Assembly (NCBI RefSeq): GCF_015207065.1
Contig: NZ_JADEXP010000004.1
Location: forward strand, 1 to 60,397
Length of the DNA: 60,397 nt
DNA from: Leptolyngbya cf. ectocarpi LEGE 11479
GTDB lineage: Bacteria > Cyanobacteriota > Cyanobacteriia > Phormidesmidales > Phormidesmidaceae
Reading direction: 5' to 3'
Position numbers and translations under genes: made by a program. This document shows positions 44,086 through 53,232 of this stretch, piece after piece (positions within the stretch are counted from its first letter, which is position 1; the number at the start of each line of letters is the position of its first letter). The notes beneath the pieces are model-generated. The model saw nothing but the letters and a program-made list of their open reading frames with translations, searched no databases and was not told the origin of the DNA.

Positions 44086-44140
44086 CACTCTTTTTCTTTT
44101 ACTCTTTTATCCTCTTTGGTGAGTAACACCTTGATTTATA
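44071..44140 (+). repeat. Conserved 3' flank of variable region, copy C
   Basis: The tail AGG-GCT-CTT-CAG-TAA is followed by CACTC, TTTTTCTTTTACTC, TCTTTGG and CACCTTGATTT, matching the flank of copy A almost continuously. Similarity fades after about 44140. Confidence 0.65.
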
Positions 44141-44170
44141 GAGCCCATTTGAGACCTTTTAGGGTTTCAC

Positions 44171-44200
44171 GAAAATGCTAAATAGCATCGTTGCATTTTC
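44171..44200. repeat. Hairpin between FGE and rnfD-like genes
   Basis: GAAAATGC (44171-44178) and GCATTTTC (44193-44200) form an eight-base-pair stem. An inner ATGCT/AGCAT pairing could compete with it. It lies about 70 bases upstream of the next start codon, so it may be a terminator-like or leader structure. Confidence 0.4.
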
Positions 44201-44269
44201 TGTAACTCAGGAGTCATTGAGGGTCTGCTTCAGCCATACTAGCAGCCATACCCGTATGGAAAGCAGCCT

Positions 44270-45145
44270 ATGAATATCGCTAGGATTCGACACCGTTTTT
44301 ACTTTTTGAAAGACGCACGAGACTATCAGATTGTGTGTTTGAGCTTATTTTTGGCGATGGGTGTCGCGATGCGCGACTGGTCGCTACAGCCAGCCATTGT
44401 GGCTACGGCAGTCTTCACAGCTTTGATGAGCCAGGGCGTGCTGACGTGGCTGATGTCGCAAACGTCATTATCAACAGAACCGCTACAAATAACTGACTTT
44501 AACTGGCGTAGTCCATTGATTACGGCACTGGGACTAAGTTTGCTGCTGCGCACCGACCATATGGCTACGATGATGCTGGCGGCTGGGGTTGCGATCGCAA
44601 GCAAATTCCTCTTCAAAACCAACGACAAGCACTTCTTTAACCCAGCCAATCTGGGCATTATCGCCGCCCTTACCCTCACCAACGATGCCTGGGTATCACC
44701 GGGACAGTGGGGCGACGAGATTTGGTACGGTTTAATCTTTTTAGGTGCTGGCGGCATGGTGCTCAAGCGGGTAGGTCGCTGGGACACCACCGGTATGTTT
44801 TTAGCCAGCTACGCACTGCTGGAGGCCATCCGTAACGTCTATCTTGGCTGGACCTGGGATGTATGGGCACACCGGATGATGAGCGGTTCATTGTTGTTGT
44901 TTGCCCTATTTATGGTGACCGATCCAAGGTCGATTCCCAATGCACGACCGGCAAGGCTGATTTGGGCGTTGGCGATTGCGGTACTGACGTTTGTTTTGCG
45001 CAATCAGTTTTATCTATCGACGGCTGTTTTTTGGGCGCTGTTTGTCCTAGCTCCGTTGACTGTTGTATTAGATAAGCTATGGGAGTCTCCCAGGTTTGAA
45101 TGGAGACAGTTTGGGAAAAAAGAATTACCCGTTTTGGGTGCCTAA
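44270..45145 (+). CDS. RnfD/NqrB-like membrane protein
   Basis: This 291-residue, highly hydrophobic protein has about eight helices and belongs to the NQR2/RnfD/RnfE family. Landmarks are KHFFNPANLGIIAAL and the segment MSGSLLLFALFMVTDPRSIPN (split MSGSLLLFALFM, VTDPRSIPN) that precedes the conserved TDP motif. RnfD normally carries a covalent flavin and works with five other Rnf subunits. None is encoded nearby, so this is an orphan D-type subunit whose role is unclear. The DUF2330 gene follows on the same strand. A 48-base piece of this gene is repeated at 26021-26068. Confidence 0.85.
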   Translation: MNIARIRHRFYFLKDARDYQIVCLSLFLAMGVAMRDWSLQPAIVATAVFTALMSQGVLTWLMSQTSLSTEPLQITDFNWRSPLITALGLSLLLRTDHMATMMLAAGVAIASKFLFKTNDKHFFNPANLGIIAALTLTNDAWVSPGQWGDEIWYGLIFLGAGGMVLKRVGRWDTTGMFLASYALLEAIRNVYLGWTWDVWAHRMMSGSLLLFALFMVTDPRSIPNARPARLIWALAIAVLTFVLRNQFYLSTAVFWALFVLAPLTVVLDKLWESPRFEWRQFGKKELPVLGA

Positions 45146-45246
45146 AAGAGTTTCTGTCTGTTGAGTTTTGGATTCAGCAGCTGGCCGATGTAGACCGGAC
45201 TATTTCCGTAGGAAACGCTTCGCGGCCTGCCCATGCCCATAGGGCT

Positions 45247-45306
45247 ATACAACTTCGCTCAGCCCTCACGTCTGAATATAGCTGGCTTCGACTCCGCTCA
45301 GCCAGC
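45247..45306. repeat. REP-like palindromic segment before the DUF2330 gene
   Basis: GCTGGC and GCCAGC (45281-45286 and 45301-45306) flank TTCGACTCCGCTCA, forming a hairpin. The same 14-base word is found at 27355-27368. A related AACTTCGCTCAGCC lies just upstream (45251-45264). Confidence 0.6.
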
Positions 45307-45337
45307 TCTTATACCTGTTAATTTCGGAGAATTACTC

Positions 45338-46825
45338 ATGTTGAATCTGTTGCGAATGGGAGTGGTCGCAATCATTACCATTGCCACTTTGTTTATCCAC
45401 CCCCAACCTGCCCATGCCTTTTGCGGCTTCTATGTCGCTAAGGCCGACACCGAGCTGTATAACAAAGCGTCCCAAGTCGCCATTGCCCGCGATGGTAACC
45501 ACACCGTCCTCACCATGGGTAATGACTACCAGGGGGATGTCAGCGACTTTGCCCTGGTGGTGCCGGTACCCACCATCATCGGCGAAGACCAGGTTGACGT
45601 GGCTGAGTCAGTGGTTCTAGATCGTCTGGATGCCTTTAGCGCCCCGCGTCTAGTGGAATATTTTGATAATGACCCCTGTGAGATTATGTACGGGTTCGCA
45701 GAAAACGATCTCGCAGGGGTTGCCCGCAATCGCGTTCCGGCTTCAGCGTCCCCTGCACCTGAGTCATCAGAATCTCTGGGAGTGACCATCGAAGAACAAT
45801 TCTCGGCAGGAGAATACGACATTCTGATCCTCAGCGCTCGCGAGTCAGACGGGTTAGAAACCTGGCTGCGACAAAATCAGTATCAGCTGCCCGACGGCGC
45901 TAGTCAGGTACTAGCCCCCTATATTCGTCAGGGCATGAAGTTCTTTGTGGCCAGGGTCAATCTAGAGGAGTTTGACAGCAGCGGCTATCAGGCCCTGCGG
46001 CCGCTACAGATTACCTATGACTCACCCAAGTTTATGCTGCCAATTCGGCTGGGTATGCTCAACGCCGATGGCGATCAGGACTTAATTGTCTATTTACTGT
46101 CGCCGGAGGGACGCATTGAGCTGACCAACTACCGCACGGTGAATATTCCCACAGACATTGATCTCCCCCTGTTTGTCCAGGATGACTTTGGCAGCGTCTA
46201 TCCAGAAATGTTCCAGCGGCGCTATGAGCAAGAAAATAAGAAAGTGGCATTTTTAGAATATGCCTGGGATATGCGCGGCTGTGACCCTTGCTCCGCTCCA
46301 GTGTTGAGTCCGGCTGAGTTAGAAGCAGCGGGTGTTGGCTGGCTGAATTCTCCGCCCCAGCAGCGACGGCCTAATCCGGGATCCGTTATTGCTCCTCCCG
46401 TCCCGCCTCGGCCAACGTCTATATTTATCTCTCGACTCCATGTGCGCTACAGCCGCGACAAGTTTCCTGAGGATCTGATATTTCAAACGACGTCTAACCG
46501 TCAGTTTTTCCAGGGACGCTATGTCACGCGCCATGCCTTTACCGGTAGCCTTGACTGTCCGGCACGCCTGCGGGAGGACTATCCCACCCCTGAAGCACGC
46601 AGTCAGCTCGAGGATTGGACCGGCCAACCCTATCGTGACATTGTCAACAATGCTCACGATCGAGGACGGGACTATTTACGTAGCTTAATGGCCCGTTTTG
46701 AACGGGAGTCTCAAAACCTGGCCCGCTTGACGGGGCGCGATATTCAATCGATTCGTCAGCGCATTAGTGATGAGGTACCCCAGCCGACGCCGTCTCCCTG
46801 GCTAATTCGGTATCCCAAAAGCTAG
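45338..46825 (+). CDS. DUF2330 family secreted protein
   Basis: I start at ATG 45338, which has GGAG upstream and gives a clear Sec signal peptide (VVAIITIATLFIHPQPAHA, then FCGFYVAKAD). The frame is open to 45233, but that part is a repeat. The mature protein of about 470 residues contains GNHTVLTMGNDYQGDVSDFALVVPVP (split GNHTVLTMGNDYQG, DVSDFALVVPVP), typical of DUF2330 proteins. Their function is unknown. The family often stands beside an RnfD-like gene in cyanobacteria, as it does here. About half-way along, an extended P-rich stretch (PPVPPRPT) separates two parts. Confidence 0.85.
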   Translation: MLNLLRMGVVAIITIATLFIHPQPAHAFCGFYVAKADTELYNKASQVAIARDGNHTVLTMGNDYQGDVSDFALVVPVPTIIGEDQVDVAESVVLDRLDAFSAPRLVEYFDNDPCEIMYGFAENDLAGVARNRVPASASPAPESSESLGVTIEEQFSAGEYDILILSARESDGLETWLRQNQYQLPDGASQVLAPYIRQGMKFFVARVNLEEFDSSGYQALRPLQITYDSPKFMLPIRLGMLNADGDQDLIVYLLSPEGRIELTNYRTVNIPTDIDLPLFVQDDFGSVYPEMFQRRYEQENKKVAFLEYAWDMRGCDPCSAPVLSPAELEAAGVGWLNSPPQQRRPNPGSVIAPPVPPRPTSIFISRLHVRYSRDKFPEDLIFQTTSNRQFFQGRYVTRHAFTGSLDCPARLREDYPTPEARSQLEDWTGQPYRDIVNNAHDRGRDYLRSLMARFERESQNLARLTGRDIQSIRQRISDEVPQPTPSPWLIRYPKS

Positions 46826-46887
46826 GTTCGCCTGTCAAACCGCTAGAATAGCTAGAAATTGTGTCTGGCTGTTCTAGCGACTTTTCT

Positions 46888-48657
46888 ATGGGCTTTCGTA
46901 TGTTTCGCAGGTGGTCTTACTGGCTAATGGGCTTGGTGATGGTGGTTGCGATCGCAAGCTGCTCTTTAGACAACTTTAAAGCCAGCGATACCGAATCATC
47001 GCGGCTGGTTTACAGTATCCTCAGCGATCCCAAAACCTTTAATTATCCTCTCAGCAGCGAGCGACCCAATATTTTTGGGCTTACCTACAAGGGGCTAATT
47101 ATGGAAAACTACGAAACGGGTGAAATTGAACCAGAACTGGCCGAATCTTGGCAGTTTTCAGAGGATGGCCTGGCTATCACCTATACCCTGAGAGACAACC
47201 TTAAATGGTCTGACGGCGAACCCCTGACGGCTGAAGATGTTCTGTTTACCTATAACGACATCTTCTTAAACGACAAAATCCCCACCCAAATTCGCGACAT
47301 CTTACGTATTGGTGAGGCCGGTCTGCTTCCTACGGTAACGAAACTTAGCGAACGCCAGATCAAATTTGAGGTCCCTGAACCCTTCGCTCCATTTTTGCGA
47401 AATACCGGGGTCAAGATCATGCCGAAGCATGTCCTGGCCGATAGCCTCACTCAAACCGATTCCAATGGTAATCCATTGTTTTTATCCACCTGGGGTACCA
47501 GCACACCGCCTCAAGAAATTGTGGTCAACGGACCTTACCGTCTCAAGGCGTTTACCCCCGGTGAACGAGTCGTCTTTGAGCGCAATCCTTACTATTGGCG
47601 TACTGATACCGCTGGCAATCCTCAGCCCTACATCGAAGAAATTGTCTGGCAGGTAGTCGAATCTCAAGATGGCGAGTTTGTACAGTTTCGCTCCGGCGGT
47701 CTGGACCTGACCACCGTTAAGCCCGACAACTTCTCCCTGCTTAAACGCGAGGAAGAGCGAGGCAACTTCACCATTTATAACGGTGGACCCGCTGCCGGTA
47801 GTCTGTTTATTTCTTTTAATCTTAACCAAGGGTCCCGCAATGGTAAGCCTTTGGTTGACCCGATCAAGTCTCGCTGGTTTAACACCCTGGAGTTTCGCCA
47901 GGCGGTAGCCCATGCCATCGACCGGCCCACGATGCTTAACAACATCTATCAGGGCCTAGGAGTGCTACAGGATTCTCCGATTTTTCCCCTCAGCCCCTAC
48001 TCCGCTAGCCCAGAAGAAGACGGTATTCGTGCCTATGAATACAATCTCGAAAAAGCTAAAGAGCTACTTCTATCGGCTGGTTTTGACTACAACGACAGTA
48101 ACCAGCTAGTCGATGCGGACGGCAACCCAGTGCGATTTACCCTGATTACCAACGCAGGCAATAAGGTCCGTGAAGCCCTGGGTGCCCAAATTAAGCAGGA
48201 TCTGAGCAAAATCGGGATCACAGTAGACTTTACCCCCATCAGCTGGGGCTCCCTAGTGGAAAAACTAGGTGACAGTCTGGAGTGGGACTGCCATTTGATT
48301 AGCTTTGGAGGTGGCCTAGAACCCAACGGTGGCTCCAATGTGTGGAACCCGGACGGAGGTCTGCATGCGTTCAACCAAAAACCGCTACCGGGTCAAGACC
48401 CGCTTGAAGGCCGAGTCGTTGCCGACTGGGAAGCCAGAATCGGTCAGCTGTATCTCCAGGGGGCACAAGAACTCGATGAAGCGAAGCGACGTGAGATCTA
48501 CGTAGAAGCCCAGCGCATTGCCCAGGAGAACCTGCCATTTATCTATTTGATTAACCAGTACTCGATGGCCGCTATTCGGAATAAAGTCGAGAACATCAAA
48601 TACTCCCCACTGGGAGCACTGTGGAACATTTACGAAATTAATCTATCCCAAGACTAG
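46888..48657 (+). CDS. Family 5 (peptide/nickel-type) solute-binding lipoprotein
   Basis: This is a DppA/OppA-like extracellular binding protein of about 589 residues. The signal (YWLMGLVMVVAIASC) ends in a lipobox. Body motifs are NIFGLTYKGLIM, SWQFSEDGLAITYTLRDNLKWSDGEPLTAEDV (split SWQFSEDGLAITYTL, RDNLKWSDGEPLTAEDV) and FRQAVAHAIDR. No permease or ATPase gene is adjacent, so it must use transporter parts encoded elsewhere. Possible starts are GTG 46861, ATG 46888 and ATG 46900. The last gives the most compact signal peptide. Confidence 0.88.
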   Translation: MGFRMFRRWSYWLMGLVMVVAIASCSLDNFKASDTESSRLVYSILSDPKTFNYPLSSERPNIFGLTYKGLIMENYETGEIEPELAESWQFSEDGLAITYTLRDNLKWSDGEPLTAEDVLFTYNDIFLNDKIPTQIRDILRIGEAGLLPTVTKLSERQIKFEVPEPFAPFLRNTGVKIMPKHVLADSLTQTDSNGNPLFLSTWGTSTPPQEIVVNGPYRLKAFTPGERVVFERNPYYWRTDTAGNPQPYIEEIVWQVVESQDGEFVQFRSGGLDLTTVKPDNFSLLKREEERGNFTIYNGGPAAGSLFISFNLNQGSRNGKPLVDPIKSRWFNTLEFRQAVAHAIDRPTMLNNIYQGLGVLQDSPIFPLSPYSASPEEDGIRAYEYNLEKAKELLLSAGFDYNDSNQLVDADGNPVRFTLITNAGNKVREALGAQIKQDLSKIGITVDFTPISWGSLVEKLGDSLEWDCHLISFGGGLEPNGGSNVWNPDGGLHAFNQKPLPGQDPLEGRVVADWEARIGQLYLQGAQELDEAKRREIYVEAQRIAQENLPFIYLINQYSMAAIRNKVENIKYSPLGALWNIYEINLSQD

Positions 48658-48932
48658 TTTGTAAATAAATGGTCCACTTTGATACAGAATCGCAATGGAC
48701 CCTTAAGGGAATTGGAGGTTATAGGGCAAGCAGCTTCTACAGTGGTCATAATCTGCGTACAGAATAGACGTTTATCCAACTTCCACTTTATTGACCTTAT
48801 TGAGATATCCATTCAATTGATACGCCTAGCATTCACCCTTAAACTGGCAACTGTACGGCAGCACCTTCTGGATCGATCCCAGGACTGTTTGTATCGACTA
48901 ACCGCTCCGTCACCGCTTTTATAACTCTACCT

Positions 48933-50102
48933 ATGGACGATATCGCGAAAGCCTATACCGTACTGGAGTTAGAGCCCGGTGCTTCACTCTCAGACGTCAA
49001 TCAGGCTTACAAAGACCTGGTATTTATCTGGCATCCGGATCGGATTCCAGCGGATAACGCACGGCTACGCGATAAGGCCCAAGATAAGCTCAAACGTCTG
49101 AATAACGCCCGCAGTCGCCTAAAGCAATACCTGCGTGACGGCCCATCGACAGCGGAAAAATCTAAAAAGACGAGCAACTACAATCCTGAGCGCTATGGTA
49201 GTAGCCGCTATCGCTCCTACAGCCGCTACACTCGTCCCTATGGCTACGGCAGCAGCAGCAGCGCGTCAGGGTCTACCACCACCGCTGCTCAGAATGGCAA
49301 CAGCCGACCGACCGACACCTATCGCGCTGATAACGGCCGGGCTAATAACGGACGATCTGGTTATAGCAACGGCAACGGCGCAGCTCCATCCAACGGATCT
49401 GCCGCTGCCCAAAACAGCACCGCAGCGTCCAATGGGTCTGCAGCATCTAACGGCAATGGTGCTAAAAACGGGTCTGACTATAGCTCAACTAACCGCCATA
49501 GTGTCACGAATAGTAACAGCACCGCTAATGGCCATAGCCCAACGACTAGCGGTCAGGGTAATGGCAACAGGCCGACGACCGGTACAAATGGCAGCAGGAC
49601 GCGCCGCAGCATTGAGCGTGATGCCGCTGCCCATAGCCCCATGCCTCGCCCTGTCACCGACGGCTATGCCGACTACATCTACCAGGTTCCCCAGCCCACT
49701 CCCTACACGCCACCCCCAAAATCCCCGGCTCGCAGAAATCCTGATTTGGAAGGGTCTGATTTTAAGGGGGCCAACCTTAAGGAAAAGGACTTTTCAGGGC
49801 GAAACCTGAGTAAATCTAATCTAGAGGGGGCAGACCTCAGCGATGCGTTTTTACATAAGGTCAACCTTAATCAGGCCAATCTCCACAAGGCTAAGCTGTT
49901 TCGGGCCAACCTGTTGCAGGCAAATCTAAGCCATGCCAACCTGCGGGAAGCGAACCTAATTGGTGCTGATCTTAGCGGCTCGGACCTGAGTGGAGCCGAT
50001 CTCAGCGGAGCTATTGTCGGCTATGGCGACAAGATTATGGTCAAACTCACGGCGGCCAGGCTAACGGGAACGATTATGCCCAACGGCAATATTCATGAAT
50101 AA
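48933..50102 (+). CDS. J-domain / low-complexity / pentapeptide-repeat fusion protein
   Basis: This 389-residue protein has three parts. Residues about 4-68 are a DnaJ J domain with the HPD motif (FIWHPDRIPAD) that stimulates Hsp70 ATPase. Residues about 70-265 are a Tyr/Arg then Ser/Asn/Gly-rich disordered region with many NGS/SNG units. Residues about 270-385 hold pentapeptide repeats of the A(D/N)LxxA type (ANLKEKDFSGRNLSKSNLEGADLS, split ANLKEKDFSG, RNLSKSNLEGADLS), a right-handed beta-helix. No zinc-finger or client-binding domain of classical DnaJ is present. The likely role is to recruit Hsp70 to a target bound by the repeat domain (inference). Confidence 0.9.
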   Translation: MDDIAKAYTVLELEPGASLSDVNQAYKDLVFIWHPDRIPADNARLRDKAQDKLKRLNNARSRLKQYLRDGPSTAEKSKKTSNYNPERYGSSRYRSYSRYTRPYGYGSSSSASGSTTTAAQNGNSRPTDTYRADNGRANNGRSGYSNGNGAAPSNGSAAAQNSTAASNGSAASNGNGAKNGSDYSSTNRHSVTNSNSTANGHSPTTSGQGNGNRPTTGTNGSRTRRSIERDAAAHSPMPRPVTDGYADYIYQVPQPTPYTPPPKSPARRNPDLEGSDFKGANLKEKDFSGRNLSKSNLEGADLSDAFLHKVNLNQANLHKAKLFRANLLQANLSHANLREANLIGADLSGSDLSGADLSGAIVGYGDKIMVKLTAARLTGTIMPNGNIHE

Positions 50103-50155
50103 ATGAACCTGAATAGATAGACCTGAATCAATGGATATCTGGACTGCCGCCCGGC

Positions 50156-50434
50156 TTAACCTGGCATATCCTCTAGGTTGGTTGCATCCCACTTAAGGAC
50201 TGAGGCATTGACCCCTTGCTCCTGTTTCCGTTTAGAGTCAGCCTCAAACCAACCAATAATCTGTGCTGTGGTTAGCTGATCGACCGAGACGTCAAGATCC
50301 TTGGCAATAAAGGCCAGTAGCTTTGCCGTCGATAGGGTTAACCGGGTCAGAAATTTTTCCGGCGTCGTTAGCAGAGCTTTATCCACGTCTGCAGACTCTT
50401 CCGGAGATAAAAACTGTAGGGTTTGGTCAAACAT
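50156..50434 (-). CDS. Conserved-looking hypothetical protein, 92 residues
   Basis: This small soluble, mostly helical protein (FDQTLQFLSPEESADVDKAL, later LLAFIAKDLDVSVDQL and IIGWFEADSKRKQEQG) has no motif I recognise. It has an ATG, normal composition and runs in the same direction as sufR, 44 bases downstream of its stop. It could therefore be co-transcribed with the regulator. Function unknown. Confidence 0.7.
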   Translation of the reverse strand: MFDQTLQFLSPEESADVDKALLTTPEKFLTRLTLSTAKLLAFIAKDLDVSVDQLTTAQIIGWFEADSKRKQEQGVNASVLKWDATNLEDMPG

Positions 50435-50478
50435 AAGGATTTAATGACATTGAGCACCATGGCATACCGTTGGCAAAA

Positions 50479-51114
50479 TTATTTTTTCTGAATTCGGTAG
50501 CCACAAAGATTTTCCCCCCGCACCAGCCAATGCGTCCGTTCTACCTGGCAGTCAGGCAGAGCTACGGCGAACATGGCTAACTCGTGACCACAGACAGCCG
50601 GGTAGGATGCGGCCACCTCGGAAATGGCACAGTTGTACTCAGTAATGATGTAGGTATCTTCATCATCACCAGCATGGAGTTCGGCCATGTAGCCTTCAGC
50701 CTGGCGTAGTTCTACTAAGTGCTGGACCCGCTCGGGTAGCGAACCGTTGCCTAAGGTTTCACAGTAATGCTGGGCCTTGCGCTGCCACTGCTGCCGGAGG
50801 ATAATGCCCACCTGCTCAGCCCCGACGGTTTCTGTCAGGGTGTCCAGCAGTGATACGGCAAACTGATCGTACTGGGATGGAAACTGGGCTCGACCTTTTG
50901 AGCTGAGCTGGTAAATATAGTTGGGACGGCCCATGCCCGATTGCATGGCCTGGTGCTCCACCAGTTCCTCAGCCTGCAAATCTTTGAGATGCCGACGAAT
51001 CGCCTGGGGACTGACCCCCAAACTTTCCGCCAGGGTCTGTGCTGTCGCCTGACCTGATTTCAGTAAGAACTGGAGGATATCGTCCTTTGTGGATGGCTGC
51101 TGCAATGACATCAT
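50479..51114 (-). CDS. sufR: Iron-sulfur biogenesis repressor SufR
   Basis: This 211-residue DeoR/ArsR-like winged-helix repressor has an N-terminal HTH (ATAQTLAESLGVSPQAIRRHL, split ATAQTLAESLG, VSPQAIRRHL) and a C-terminal cluster site with the exact SufR cysteine spacing C-x12-C-x13-C-x14-C (starting CAISEV, ending NLCGYR). SufR binds a [4Fe-4S] cluster and represses the suf operon and itself when cluster supply is adequate. It is divergent from ftrC-sufBCDS, and two CAAC-N6-GTTG operators lie in the shared 179-base region. ATG 51111 is an alternative start. Confidence 0.95.
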   Translation of the reverse strand: MMSLQQPSTKDDILQFLLKSGQATAQTLAESLGVSPQAIRRHLKDLQAEELVEHQAMQSGMGRPNYIYQLSSKGRAQFPSQYDQFAVSLLDTLTETVGAEQVGIILRQQWQRKAQHYCETLGNGSLPERVQHLVELRQAEGYMAELHAGDDEDTYIITEYNCAISEVAASYPAVCGHELAMFAVALPDCQVERTHWLVRGENLCGYRIQKK

Positions 51115-51180
51115 CGGCCCTGAAGTTGCGATCGCAATATTACAGACTGTAAATGGTAAAACTAACTGTCCCTACTTTAA

Positions 51181-51194
51181 CAACATACATGTTG
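51181..51194. promoter_or_regulatory. SufR operator 1
   Basis: CAAC-ATACAT-GTTG is a perfect palindrome of the CAAC-N6-GTTG form known for Synechocystis SufR. It lies 67 bases from the sufR start codon and 100 bases before ftrC. Confidence 0.85.
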
Positions 51195-51235
51195 CTAAAG
51201 TCTGCCAGCTCGATTACTCTTTAAAAAGAGTTAAG

Positions 51236-51249
51236 CAACCTGCGTGTTG
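51236..51249. promoter_or_regulatory. SufR operator 2
   Basis: CAAC-CTGCGT-GTTG is the second exact match, 55 bases centre-to-centre from operator 1 and 45 bases upstream of the ftrC start. Paired operators are also found at the Synechocystis suf locus. Confidence 0.85.
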
Positions 51250-51293
51250 TTTAATTATAGAATCATCTGGTTGTCTCAGCATCCCATTCACCC

Positions 51294-51653
51294 ATGAGCA
51301 TAAGTAAACCAACACAGGCCACAGACAAAAGCCTTGAGCTGATGCGGAATTTTGCCCAAAGCTATGCGAAGCGCACGGGCACTTATTTTTGTGCTGACCT
51401 CGGTGTGACCTCAGTGGTGCTAGAGGGGTTAGCAAAACATAAGGATGACTTTGGCGCACCCTTATGCCCCTGTCGTCACTACGAAGACAAGGAAGCTGAA
51501 GTCAAAAGTACCTATTGGAATTGCCCTTGTGTACCCATGCAGGAACGACAGGAATGTCACTGCATGTTGTTCTTAACAGAGGACAATGCGTTTGCTGGCA
51601 AAGACCAGGAAATCTCGTTTGAGCGTATTCGCACTGAAACTAATAAATACTAG
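51294..51653 (+). CDS. ftrC: Ferredoxin-thioredoxin reductase catalytic chain
   Basis: This 119-residue [4Fe-4S] protein reduces thioredoxin with electrons from ferredoxin. The conserved cysteines are all present: CPC (LCPCRHYEDK), CPC (WNCPCVPMQ) and CHC (ECHCMLF), with the usual spacing. The ATG overlaps the sense ATGAGC just after operator 2. It lies between sufR and sufB on the suf strand, 118 bases before sufB. It is therefore likely to be under SufR control, which would tie thioredoxin reduction to cluster supply (inference). Confidence 0.95.
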   Translation: MSISKPTQATDKSLELMRNFAQSYAKRTGTYFCADLGVTSVVLEGLAKHKDDFGAPLCPCRHYEDKEAEVKSTYWNCPCVPMQERQECHCMLFLTEDNAFAGKDQEISFERIRTETNKY

Positions 51654-51770
51654 ATATCTCGGCGATGAGCTTGAGGTTTAGTCGTTCCCTGTAGTCCGGC
51701 ACATCTAGCAGATTAGCTCAATACATCTAACTCCCCGTTCACCCCCTCTCCTCAGCCTTCTTGGTTAACC

Positions 51771-53207
51771 ATGAGCACTAGCGTTCAATCTGTTGTTAGT
51801 CAGCCCTACAAGTACGGATTTGTCACAGACGTAGAATCCGATGTCATCCCTCGTGGGCTGAGTGAAGACATCATTCGTCTGATTTCTCAGAAAAAGAACG
51901 AGCCGGACTTCATGCTAGAGTTCCGACTCAAAGCCTATCGACAGTGGCTCAAGATGACCGAGCCCACGTGGCCCAATGTCAACTATGAGCCCATCAACTA
52001 TCAGGACATCATCTACTACTCCGCTCCCAAGCAAAACGAAAAGCTTAAGAGCCTGGATGAGGTAGACCCAGAGATCCTAGCCACCTTTGAAAAGCTGGGA
52101 CTGCCGCTATCGGAACAAAAGCGTCTTTCTAATGTGGCAGTTGATGCTGTTTTTGACAGTGTTTCCATCGCCACCACGTTTAAAGAAGAGCTAGCTGAGC
52201 ACGGCATCATTTTTTGCTCGATTTCAGAGGCTGTTAAAGATCATCCAGACCTGATTAAGAAGTATCTGGGCAGCGTTGTGCCGTCGGCTGATAACTACTT
52301 TACGGCTCTAAACTCAGCCGTTTTTAGCGATGGGTCTTTTGTTTACATCCCTGAAAACACCCAGTGTCCGATGGATCTGTCCACCTATTTCCGCATCAAT
52401 AACGGAGACTCGGGACAGTTTGAGCGCACCTTGGTGATTGCTGATAAGGGTAGCTCGGTAACTTACTTAGAGGGCTGTACCGCTCCCATGTACGACAGCA
52501 ATCAGCTGCATGCTGCCGTGGTGGAGCTAGTGGCCCTAGACGATGCCAAGATCGATTACTCCACGGTACAGAACTGGTTTGCTGGCGACAAGGATGGTAA
52601 GGGCGGTATCTATAACTTTGTCACCAAGCGCGGTCTGTGCTCAGGCAAGAATTCTAAAATTTCTTGGACCCAGGTAGAAACAGGTTCTGCCATTACCTGG
52701 AAATATCCTAGCTGTGTGCTGGTGGGTGACAACTCGGTTGGAGAGTTTTACTCAGTAGCCCTGACCAACAACATGCAGCAGGCCGATACGGGCACCAAGA
52801 TGATCCATGTGGGCAAAAACACCCGCAGCACGATTATCTCCAAGGGCATTTCTGCAGGTAACTCTAAAAACAGCTATCGTGGTTTGGTTAAAGTCAATCC
52901 CAAAGCCGAGAACGCCCGCAACTACTCCCAGTGCGATTCCATGCTGATTGGTGATACCTCCAACGCCAATACGTTTCCCTATATCCAGGTCCAGAACAAT
53001 ACGGGGCAGGTAGAGCATGAAGCCTCCACCTCAAAAATTGGCGAAGACCAGCTATTTTACTTTGCCCAGCGTGGTATCTCTCCTGAAGATGCCATCTCTA
53101 TGCTCATCAGCGGCTTCTGTCGCGATGTATTTAACAAGCTCCCCATGGAGTTTGCCGCTGAAGCCGATAAGCTGCTGGCCCTGAAGTTAGAAAACTCTGT
53201 TGGTTAG
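51771..53207 (+). CDS. sufB: Fe-S cluster assembly scaffold SufB
   Basis: This 478-residue member of the SufBC2D scaffold complex, the plastid-type and cyanobacterial main Fe-S assembly machine, receives sulfur from SufS and builds the cluster. Typical text includes [20 protein letters not shown] (split [20 protein letters not shown]), the beta-helix core with [25 protein letters not shown] (split [25 protein letters not shown]), and [13 protein letters not shown]. The length is normal for the family. The order sufB-sufC-sufD-sufS is intact. Confidence 0.97.
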   Translation: MSTSVQSVVSQPYKYGFVTDVESDVIPRGLSEDIIRLISQKKNEPDFMLEFRLKAYRQWLKMTEPTWPNVNYEPINYQDIIYYSAPKQNEKLKSLDEVDPEILATFEKLGLPLSEQKRLSNVAVDAVFDSVSIATTFKEELAEHGIIFCSISEAVKDHPDLIKKYLGSVVPSADNYFTALNSAVFSDGSFVYIPENTQCPMDLSTYFRINNGDSGQFERTLVIADKGSSVTYLEGCTAPMYDSNQLHAAVVELVALDDAKIDYSTVQNWFAGDKDGKGGIYNFVTKRGLCSGKNSKISWTQVETGSAITWKYPSCVLVGDNSVGEFYSVALTNNMQQADTGTKMIHVGKNTRSTIISKGISAGNSKNSYRGLVKVNPKAENARNYSQCDSMLIGDTSNANTFPYIQVQNNTGQVEHEASTSKIGEDQLFYFAQRGISPEDAISMLISGFCRDVFNKLPMEFAAEADKLLALKLENSVG

Positions 53208-53232
53208 CGCTCCATCCTAAGACACATTTGCA

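Noticed and set aside
48679-48924. 81-codon plus-strand frame before the J-domain gene
   Set aside because: TTG start, no ribosome binding site and no recognisable pattern. It more likely marks the 5' region of the next gene.
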